From contig CAZFVY010000038.1 of assembly GCA_964522665.1 (NCBI GenBank), forward strand, positions 1 through 55,224: 55,224 nt of DNA, read 5' to 3'. Position numbers and translations under genes: made by a program. The notes beneath the pieces are model-generated. The model was given only the letters and a program-made list of their open reading frames with translations, had not been told where the DNA came from and made no database searches. Origin of the DNA: CAZFVY01 sp964522665 (lineage in GTDB: Bacteria; Verrucomicrobiota; Verrucomicrobiia; Limisphaerales; CAZFVY01). Positions 49,119 through 55,224 of this stretch are shown here, piece after piece (the first letter of the stretch is position 1; each line of letters begins with the position of its first letter).

Positions 49119-50792
49119 ATGATTGGAACGATTCGACGCCATCAAAACTGGCTGTGGTTGATTATTATCGCCGCGGTAATTGTCAGTTTTGTTGTTTACT
49201 TTACACCAGAATCCGGGCGCGGCGGGGGCGGCGGTCAGGCGCCTACTTTTGGCAGCATCAATGGCCACCCGATTTCGCGCGACCAAATCGCGGCCGCCTA
49301 TCAGGAGACGCGCCTGCGCTATCTGTTCACTTACGGCTCCTGGCCGGGCAACGAACGGACCGGTTTCGACATCGAAAGCGAAAGCCTCAACCGGCTCCTG
49401 CTGATCGAGAAGCTTAAGGAGATGAAGATCGAAGGTTCGGACGACGCGACCGCGCAATGGATCGCCGAAGCCTTCCGCGATCGGAAGCAACTGACCTTCC
49501 GGAAGGACGCCTACGACCGCTTTGTCAAAGAAACCCTCCCGAAAAACGGCGTGGACGAAGCCGATTTTCAGCGTTTCGCCCGGCACGAGGTTGGCATCCA
49601 GGAACTGATCCGGATTACCGGCTTGAGCGGACGGATGATCCCGCCGCATGAGGCTGAGGAGCTTTATCGCCAGGAGAATGAGCCGATGGCGACTGAAGCG
49701 ATCTTTTTCTCCGCGTCGAACCATCTGGCCAAGGTTCCGGTCACCCCCGCGGCGCTCTCGCAATTCTACACGAATCGGCAGGCGATGTACCGCCTCCCGG
49801 AACGGGCGCAGGTAACCTACGTCCGATTCGCTTCGAGCAACTATTTCGCTCAAGCGGACAAACAACTGGCGGCGATGACGAACCTGAGCATGATGCTGGA
49901 TCGGGAGTACGCCACCCGGGGCGCGGATACGTTCAAGGACGCCACTGGCAAGGTCATGAGCCCGGAAGCGGCGAAAGATAAACTCAAACAGGACGTTCGC
50001 GGCGAGTCGGCCCTGCTGGCCGCTCGGCAAGCCGCGGCCAGCTTCGCGGAGGAATTATCGCAGCGCGCGGAGAAACAGCCGAAGAACGCGGCCCTGTTGG
50101 AAGCCCTTGCGAAGGAGAAGGGATTCACGGCGAAGGTCTCGGCGCCATTCAGCCAAAACGAAGGCCCGAAGGAACTCAGCGTGCCGGATAACTTCACCCG
50201 TGTCGCGTTTGCGCTTACCGCGGAAGAGCCGATTGCCATCGAACCGCTCGTCGCGGAAGACGCGGTGTATGTGATTGCGCTGAACGCGCGGATACCGAGC
50301 GAACTGCCGCCCTTGGAGAGTATTCGCGCCCGCCTGACCGAGGATTACCGCAAATCCCGCTCGCTCGAGTTGGCCCGCGACGAAGGGAACGCCGCCTACG
50401 CCAAGCTGACCAATAGCATCGCCAAGGGCAAGAAATTCGCGGAGGCGGCCGCCGAGGCGAAGCTGACCGTCGTCAAAATCCCGCCCTTCTCCCGTAGCAC
50501 CCGGTCGATTCCGGAAGTCGAAGGCCACGCGGAGATTTCTGACCTGAAGAACCTGGCGGAGATTCTTGCGCCGGGCAAAGTCAGTGACTTCACCCCGACC
50601 CGCGATGGCGGTTTCATTTTGCACCTTATCGAACGTCTGCCCGTTGACGAGACCAAGCGCAAGCAGGATTGGACCGAGTTTATGGCCAATCTGCGCCAAT
50701 CCCGCCAAATCGAAGCGTTTGGTGACTGGTTCCGTCGCGAACACGAGCATAGTCATGTGGTCGGTCCGACCGCGCGCCGCGCGGCCAATTGA
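49119..50792 (+). CDS. membrane-anchored SurA/PpiD-like peptidyl-prolyl isomerase or chaperone
   Basis: A 557-aa protein with one N-terminal membrane helix (NWLWLIIIAAVIVSFVVYF, about 10-28), a Gly-rich linker (33-39) and a SurA/PpiD-type N-terminal chaperone domain. That domain starts FGSINGHPISRDQIAAAYQE and continues through SESLNRLLLIEKLKEMKIEG and NGVDEADFQRFARHEVGIQE. The rest is a long helical region and a parvulin-like C-terminal half (AEILAPGKVSDFTPTRDGGF, ILHLIERLPVDETKRKQDW). Such proteins help fold exported and outer-membrane proteins at the outer face of the inner membrane, relevant in a genome with large exported proteins. Parvulin catalytic residues are not clear, so it may be a chaperone without isomerase activity. 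Confidence 0.8.
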   Translation: MIGTIRRHQNWLWLIIIAAVIVSFVVYFTPESGRGGGGGQAPTFGSINGHPISRDQIAAAYQETRLRYLFTYGSWPGNERTGFDIESESLNRLLLIEKLKEMKIEGSDDATAQWIAEAFRDRKQLTFRKDAYDRFVKETLPKNGVDEADFQRFARHEVGIQELIRITGLSGRMIPPHEAEELYRQENEPMATEAIFFSASNHLAKVPVTPAALSQFYTNRQAMYRLPERAQVTYVRFASSNYFAQADKQLAAMTNLSMMLDREYATRGADTFKDATGKVMSPEAAKDKLKQDVRGESALLAARQAAASFAEELSQRAEKQPKNAALLEALAKEKGFTAKVSAPFSQNEGPKELSVPDNFTRVAFALTAEEPIAIEPLVAEDAVYVIALNARIPSELPPLESIRARLTEDYRKSRSLELARDEGNAAYAKLTNSIAKGKKFAEAAAEAKLTVVKIPPFSRSTRSIPEVEGHAEISDLKNLAEILAPGKVSDFTPTRDGGFILHLIERLPVDETKRKQDWTEFMANLRQSRQIEAFGDWFRREHEHSHVVGPTARRAAN

Positions 50793-50890
50793 CCGCCCGT
50801 TTCGACCTCCCGGTCCGACGCCGCGCCGTGACCGGCGCCGGCCTGAACCCGCTCGACCGAGCGTCATTCGGCAGAGGATAAGCGCCGCCT

Positions 50891-51724
50891 ATGGCCAACG
50901 CCGAAGTTCAAACGATCAAACTCTCCTCGCCTGCGACGCAGGAATTCTGGGAGATCGCCGTCCTCTGGGAGGACGCCCAGATGATGGCCCTTGATAAGCC
51001 GAGCCGTCTCTTGACCTCGCCGGATCGTTACGATCCGAACCGCCCGAATCTGATCAAGCTCCTGCACCAGGGAATCGAACGGGGCGCGCCTTGGGCGCGC
51101 CAGCGGCAACTGACCTATCTCTCTAACGTCCACCGGCTCGATTTCGAGACCACCGGCGTCCTGCTCTTTGCGAAGGACAAGCCGACGCTCATCGGGCTGG
51201 CTAATCAGTTCGGCGCCGAAAAGCCCGCCAAAACCTATCTTGGCTTGGCCGAAGGAAGCCCGCCGGCCGACACGTTTACGGTCGATGCCAAGCTCTCCCC
51301 CCACCCCGTTCGCCTCGGCGAAATGCGCGTGGACGAAAAGAATGGCAAACGCTCGACCACAAACTTCACGGTCCAAGAGAGCTTCGACGGCTATACGCTG
51401 CTCAAATGCCACCCGTTAACCGGTCGAACCCACCAAATTCGCGTTCACCTGCGCCATTCCAGGCTGCCGTTGGTTGGCGACACGTTGTACGGCGGCCATC
51501 CCCTGCTGCTTTCCGCGCTGAAGTCGGGCTACCGGCTTAAGGGGAACCGAGTGGAGCGCCCGCTCCTGGCGCGCGCCGCGTTGCACGCGGAAGAACTGAC
51601 CGTGCTTCACCCACTTACCGGCGCGCCGGTCACCATCACCGCGCCGTGGCCGAAAGATTTGACCGTCGCCGTCAAATACCTGCGACGCTACGCCTCGACC
51701 GGGTCCGCCTTCACACCCGAGTAG
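50891..51724 (+). CDS. RluA-family pseudouridine synthase
   Basis: A 277-aa enzyme without an S4 domain. The catalytic motif is VHRLDFETTGVLLFAKD with Asp84. It is preceded by WEDAQMMALDKPSRLLTSPD and followed by KTYLGLAEG, HPLTGRTHQIRVHLRHSRLP, LVGDTLYGG and LHAEELTVLHPLTG, all RluA landmarks. It isomerises uridine to pseudouridine in rRNA or tRNA; the target position cannot be told from sequence. The longer spacing between the first motif and HRLD (an insert around PNLIKLLHQGIERGAPWARQ) resembles the RluA/RluD-like subgroup. It starts 98 nt after the PpiD-like gene on the same strand and may be co-transcribed. Confidence 0.9.
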   Translation: MANAEVQTIKLSSPATQEFWEIAVLWEDAQMMALDKPSRLLTSPDRYDPNRPNLIKLLHQGIERGAPWARQRQLTYLSNVHRLDFETTGVLLFAKDKPTLIGLANQFGAEKPAKTYLGLAEGSPPADTFTVDAKLSPHPVRLGEMRVDEKNGKRSTTNFTVQESFDGYTLLKCHPLTGRTHQIRVHLRHSRLPLVGDTLYGGHPLLLSALKSGYRLKGNRVERPLLARAALHAEELTVLHPLTGAPVTITAPWPKDLTVAVKYLRRYASTGSAFTPE

Positions 51725-51753
51725 GCGGGAGGCTCCGGCGGAAGCTCTTGGTT

Positions 51754-52890
51754 TTACGTGACGACGACAAACCAGGAAGGGGGACTGTCTCTGGTCAAAA
51801 ACAATTCCAGCCCCCGCCTTTGGACCAATTCCTTCACCGCGCGTTGAACGCCGAAGACGCCGAACGGGTAGGTCCCATCCGCAATGTAATCGTGCCCGCC
51901 CAAGACACCGCCTGGATGAACCTTGTCCCACCAGAGGGCGATGTCCTGGGCCACCGCCGCATACTCGTGGTTGGCGTCGACGTAGCAAAAGTCCAGGCTC
52001 TGTTCGGGCGTCAAACTAGCGGCTTCGCTTGAGGTTGCCCGCCAAATCACGGAGCGCGGGCCGAAAGGTTGCAACCGTCGAATCGTCCGGACGTAGCGAA
52101 CATCCTGAATTATCTGAGCGTCGTCCGCGGCGCCACGGTCGGCCTCGTCAGCGAAGTCCCGCCACGGATCGATCGAATAGAACAGCGAACAGCGCCAGGT
52201 GCGAAGCAGGTATTCCGAAAACACGCCTTCGGCGACCCCGACCTCAGCGCCGATTCCCCCGAGGCCGAGTTGATTCAAGAATTGCGGAAATAACTGTCTC
52301 GACGCCAAGGCCGCTTTGGGTTCAGCCGGTTGGCCACTGATCGGTTCACCCACAGCTCGGGGCGCGGAGCGGACGTATTCAGCCAGGCGCGCGATTTCTA
52401 GGCCCTGCTGTTCAATGGCTCGAATCAATTCCAGCGGACCCGGCCGTTCCGGCTCTAACGTCATCGCGCGCCGATAGGAAGCGATGGCCTCGTCGAACAG
52501 GCCCATCTGCTGATAGGTAAATCCAAGATTGTGATGCGTTCCCGCCCAGTCGGGGCGGAGTTCGGTGGCGCGCTTAAAGGCGACGCTCGCGCGGGCCGCG
52601 AACCCGAGGTGGCCGAAGGCCAAGCCGAGATAAAAATATGCCTCCGGAGTCTCGGGACCGGCGCCGGCCGCCAAGCCAAGAAACTTGGTGGCGTGTTCCG
52701 ACGGATGCCTCGTCCCAGACATTCGCGCGAGCAACTCAAGCGCCGCAAAACAGGTGGGATCATGCCCCAAGGCCGCGTGGAGCGCGCATTCCGCCTCAAG
52801 GGGGTGGTTCGCGCGAAAATAAGACTCCGCCCGGCTGGTTAGCTCGTTTGCGTTCACGCATGCGGCGCTCAAGAAGTCAGTGGGTTTCAT
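51754..52890 (-). CDS. TPR protein with a class I SAM-methyltransferase domain
   Basis: A 378-aa two-part protein. Residues about 15-150 form TPR-like repeats (AYFYLGLAFGHLGFAARASV, THHNLGFTYQQMGLFDEAIA, SYRRAMTLEPERPGPL). Residues about 200-378 form a Methyltransf_24-like domain with SAM-binding motif GAEVGVAEGVFSEYLL (motif I, 214-229), LFYSIDPWRDF, LDFCYVDANHEYAAVAQDI and the post-motif GGVLGGHDY. Similar methyltransferases act on sugars or natural products; the acceptor is unknown. The ATG at 52890 has an AAAAGG site just upstream. It is divergent from the HEAT-repeat gene and convergent with the pseudouridine synthase. Confidence 0.8.
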   Translation of the reverse strand: MKPTDFLSAACVNANELTSRAESYFRANHPLEAECALHAALGHDPTCFAALELLARMSGTRHPSEHATKFLGLAAGAGPETPEAYFYLGLAFGHLGFAARASVAFKRATELRPDWAGTHHNLGFTYQQMGLFDEAIASYRRAMTLEPERPGPLELIRAIEQQGLEIARLAEYVRSAPRAVGEPISGQPAEPKAALASRQLFPQFLNQLGLGGIGAEVGVAEGVFSEYLLRTWRCSLFYSIDPWRDFADEADRGAADDAQIIQDVRYVRTIRRLQPFGPRSVIWRATSSEAASLTPEQSLDFCYVDANHEYAAVAQDIALWWDKVHPGGVLGGHDYIADGTYPFGVFGVQRAVKELVQRRGLELFLTRDSPPSWFVVVT

Positions 52891-53010
52891 TGGCCTTTTA
52901 GCGCCGAAACGTGAGCGTGGCAAGGAGGATTAAGCGGTCGGTCGCGTCGATAGTTCTCTATTCACTTTTCAAACTTTACCGTCGGGCCGCCTCGCCGCTA
53001 TGGTTCGACC

Positions 53011-54501
53011 ATGGATCCATCTCCGACGCTTGATCGCCCGCGCTCCGGTACTTTGACGTCCCTTTTCATTGGACTTGTCGGCGGATTGTTGGCCGTTGTG
53101 GCGCTGATTGCCGTCGTCGCGCGAATTAACGGCGCCGAGCTTAAAGTGAACGGAATTCCGCTCGGGCTATGGATTGCCAAAACGAATGATCGCGCGGTGG
53201 AATTGCCGCTGGCCCGCGTCGGGACCAACGCGATACCGCAACTAATCGAGCTTCTGCGTCGGCAACGCGCGCAAACAGCGAACCGATTCGAGGCGTGGGT
53301 TTGGGACCACCTGCCGAGGCCTCTGCAGGCGCGTTTCTGGAATTGGCGACCGGTCTCGGGCTGGCAGGTTAGGCGAAACATTCTCTGGGGACTGAAGTCA
53401 TTCGGACCCGACGCGAAGGCGGCGCTCCCGGAAATAGTTCGGGTCGGCACGAGTGACACCAACCACATGTCCCGAGCCGTCGCGTTGGTCGCGGCGCTGA
53501 CGATCGCCCCGGACTCGGCTGAGGCGTTTGGGTTTTGGAAGGCGGAATGGGAGCGACCATCCTATATCAGTCGCCGTGATCTTGCCATTTACCTCGCCGG
53601 CATCCAAAAACCGGTTCCCGCCGCCGTCCCGCTCCTGCTGAAGGAAATGGCGGCGAATTCCCAAGGTCTGACCACGTATTTCGAGGCGTTCGAGTTTTTT
53701 GGCGACGCGGCCACGCCGGCGATTCCCGCTATGATCGACGCGTTCCGCAAAGACCCGAGCCATCGAGGGAACTTGCTGCCGGTTTTCAAGCGCTTAGGAC
53801 CGGTTGCGGCGAAGGCGACGCCCGTGATCGCAGAGACTCTTACGAATCGGAATCCTGACTTTGTGGCGACATCCTTAGAAGTACTGACGGCGATCGGACC
53901 GGCCGCTCAGCCGGCCATACCGACGATCCAACCCCTGTTGACCAACAGTGACTCAGACATTCAAATGCTGGCCGCAGTCGCGCTTGGCCGCATCGAGGGC
54001 AAGCCGGAAATCGCCTTGCCGATCCTGATTGGCGGCCTCGAAGGGCGTCTCAACGGCAAGCCCAGGGCTTCCGTAAAGTGGGACAGCCGTTATGACCGGC
54101 ACAATACGGTCGTAAGCGGCCCGAGCGTAGCAGCGATGTATTTAGGCCAGCTGGGGCCGGCAGCGGTCGAGGCGTTGCCCAATCTTGAGGCGATGCTCAC
54201 GAATCGATCCATTTACATCCAGATCATTGCCGCCCAGGCCGTGTGGCGGATTAGCGGCGCCAAATCAAAGGCGTTACCGACGCTGCTGAGCGTGATCGAG
54301 GCTGAAGCGCGGTCACGTGCCGCCGGCGAGGACATGGGCTCGATCTTCGCCGTCGAAGCCATCAAGGAAATGGGTCCGGCCGCGAGCGAGGCCATTCCCG
54401 TCTTGGAGCCTCTGCGATTTCAGACCATCGAACTCGCGCATCTCATACCTGAAACTTTGCGGAGTTTGCGGGGACAAGATCACGCGGCGGCCGGCCTATA
54501 A
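53011..54501 (+). CDS. membrane-anchored HEAT-repeat protein
   Basis: A 496-aa protein with one N-terminal membrane helix (TSLFIGLVGGLLAVVALIAV, about 15-38) followed by HEAT repeats through most of the chain. Recurrent motifs are SFGPDAKAALPEIV, FFGDAATPAIPAMID, RLGPVAAKATPVIAETLTNR, AIGPAAQPAIPTIQPLLTNS, QLGPAAVEALPNLEAMLTNR and EMGPAASEAIPVLEPL: G-P-A-A followed by A-(I/L)-P, about every 38-40 residues. Such verrucomicrobial proteins are common, often in several copies per genome, and probably act as protein-interaction scaffolds in the periplasm. No enzymatic motif was seen. The start at 53011 gives the shortest leader before the helix. Confidence 0.8.
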   Translation: MDPSPTLDRPRSGTLTSLFIGLVGGLLAVVALIAVVARINGAELKVNGIPLGLWIAKTNDRAVELPLARVGTNAIPQLIELLRRQRAQTANRFEAWVWDHLPRPLQARFWNWRPVSGWQVRRNILWGLKSFGPDAKAALPEIVRVGTSDTNHMSRAVALVAALTIAPDSAEAFGFWKAEWERPSYISRRDLAIYLAGIQKPVPAAVPLLLKEMAANSQGLTTYFEAFEFFGDAATPAIPAMIDAFRKDPSHRGNLLPVFKRLGPVAAKATPVIAETLTNRNPDFVATSLEVLTAIGPAAQPAIPTIQPLLTNSDSDIQMLAAVALGRIEGKPEIALPILIGGLEGRLNGKPRASVKWDSRYDRHNTVVSGPSVAAMYLGQLGPAAVEALPNLEAMLTNRSIYIQIIAAQAVWRISGAKSKALPTLLSVIEAEARSRAAGEDMGSIFAVEAIKEMGPAASEAIPVLEPLRFQTIELAHLIPETLRSLRGQDHAAAGL

Positions 54502-54625
54502 GCGCCCGGCGAATTCGGGCCAGCTGAGACTCAACGGGGCAAACCAAAATCCCTGGGGCTGCCAACGGGACGCCAAACGGGCGGCGCGCAAAAGTCAATG
54601 TAGGCGTTTAGCGCGGCGGATGGCT

Positions 54626-54955
54626 TCATGAAATCCCGTCCCTGGCGGTTACCTCGGGCACGATTTGTTTCGGAGACTTGGCGACCGCGGCACGCGGGGA
54701 AATCGCCATCGGATTCGTTCGGTCGGAAAGGTAATCCGACTTCCGTTCCCAGAGGTCAATCAACCGGAGAATCGTCTCGACAGCCTCCGGCCCGAAGTCT
54801 GTGAGTTTTCGGGCGGTTCCGAATAAGCTTGCCGCCAACTGGGATTCTGGCGAAGTATTTTCCCGACGGTTCGTTGCGCAGTGAATTTGAATCGGGCGTT
54901 TCCCACCAGCAAGACGCTGGCGGGGCGGATTCGGGCGCTGATCGGACCGTGCCAA
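54626..54955 (-). CDS. weak 109-aa ORF in the gap before tRNA-Ser, possibly a gene remnant
   Basis: The 507-bp gap 54502-55008 has one frame whose second half looks protein-like (LFGTARKLTDFGPEAVETIL, RLIDLWERKSDYLSDRTNP). The first half is Arg/Pro-rich, and a protein-like stretch in another frame (NARFKFTAQRTVGKILRQNP, about 54830-54900) precedes it. This could be a small gene broken by a frameshift. No ribosome-binding site or family is recognised. Nothing else was seen in the gap. Confidence 0.2.
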   Translation of the reverse strand: MARSDQRPNPPRQRLAGGKRPIQIHCATNRRENTSPESQLAASLFGTARKLTDFGPEAVETILRLIDLWERKSDYLSDRTNPMAISPRAAVAKSPKQIVPEVTARDGIS

Positions 54956-55008
54956 AGCGGCAAACGAGCCGATTCGGTCCGGATGTAAGTGTTTGGTAAT
55001 TAACGAGT

Positions 55009-55098
55009 GGAAGGGTGGCTGAGTGGTCTAAGGCGCCTGACTCGAAATCAGGAGATGGGGTAACCCATCCGTAGGTTCAAATCCTATCCCTTCCGCCA
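55009..55098 (+). tRNA. tRNA-Ser (anticodon CGA)
   Basis: The 90-nt sequence folds fully: acceptor GGAAGGG (55009-55015) with CCCTTCC (55088-55094), D arm GGCTGAGTGGTCTAAGGC, anticodon stem CCTGA/TCAGG around loop CTCGAAA, a long class II variable arm (GATGGGGTAACCCATC), T arm TAGG-TTCAAAT-CCTA, discriminator G and an encoded CCA. The long variable arm and the CGA anticodon (reads UCG) identify serine. It is intact, unlike the tRNA-Thr fragment at the left end. Confidence 0.97.
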
Positions 55099-55224
55099 CT
55101 TTTGCTGAGGAAAACGGCAAATCCCGGAACGACCGCCCAGAATCCGGTCATTCCCGCTGATCATAATTTAATAGGGCTATGTACGTGACTCCACCGACCG
55201 CTACAGCTTGTGGTGCGAGAGGGC

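Overview
The window looks like chromosomal DNA of a GC-rich member of the Verrucomicrobiota (PVC superphylum). The signs are a PVC-type propeller/HEAT/cytochrome c protein, two very large exported proteins ending in the 'LQTSTDL..W' type tail common in that phylum, a GH115 glucuronidase, and generally weak Shine-Dalgarno sites. This placement is inferred from gene content; no rRNA or marker gene is present.

Layout. 1-1.2 kb: the 5' end of an exported protein (minus), a small secreted protein (plus), and the 3' half of a tRNA-Thr gene without its 5' half. This looks like an attachment-site scar. 1.26-4.4 kb: a two-gene operon (minus) with a dCache-HAMP class III nucleotide cyclase and an HD-domain protein. 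4.4-7.8 kb: a PVC-type dehydrogenase-like protein with a C-terminal c-type heme, preceded by a perfect 18-bp palindrome. 8.5-10 kb: a coiled-coil membrane protein with an AT-hook-like N-terminus. 10.07-29.67 kb: one gene (minus) encoding about 6,533 aa. I read it as nine six-bladed NHL propellers separated by Ig-like, Calx-beta-like, choice-of-anchor/InlB-like, CARDB and PA14 domains, ending in dockerin-like and cohesin-like domains. Its middle has expanded by tandem duplication of a unit of about 1,704 codons.

30.2-37.8 kb: a nitrate-type uptake operon (minus) of NasS-like sensor, Tat-exported NrtA, NrtB, NrtC, NrtD and an alginate-export-family porin, with a divergent LysR regulator. Together they give an outer-membrane pore, periplasmic capture, ATP-driven import and local sensing. 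38.0-41.9 kb: an SDR oxidoreductase and a GH115 xylan alpha-glucuronidase (minus). 41.9-46.0 kb: an exported SBBP-repeat protein of 1,355 aa. 46.2-48.2 kb: DNA-3-methyladenine glycosylase I overlapping an SGNH hydrolase. 48.3-52.9 kb: a DUF2239 protein with operator-like repeats, a PpiD/SurA-like membrane chaperone, an RluA-family pseudouridine synthase and a TPR-methyltransferase. 53-54.5 kb: a membrane-anchored HEAT-repeat protein. 55.0 kb: an intact tRNA-Ser(CGA).

The most unusual object is the 19.6-kb gene: its regular nine-by-six propeller plan, recent internal duplication, and dockerin plus cohesin modules on one chain suggest a cell-surface fibre or scaffold able to assemble with itself. 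No CRISPR array, transposase, integrase or phage gene was seen.
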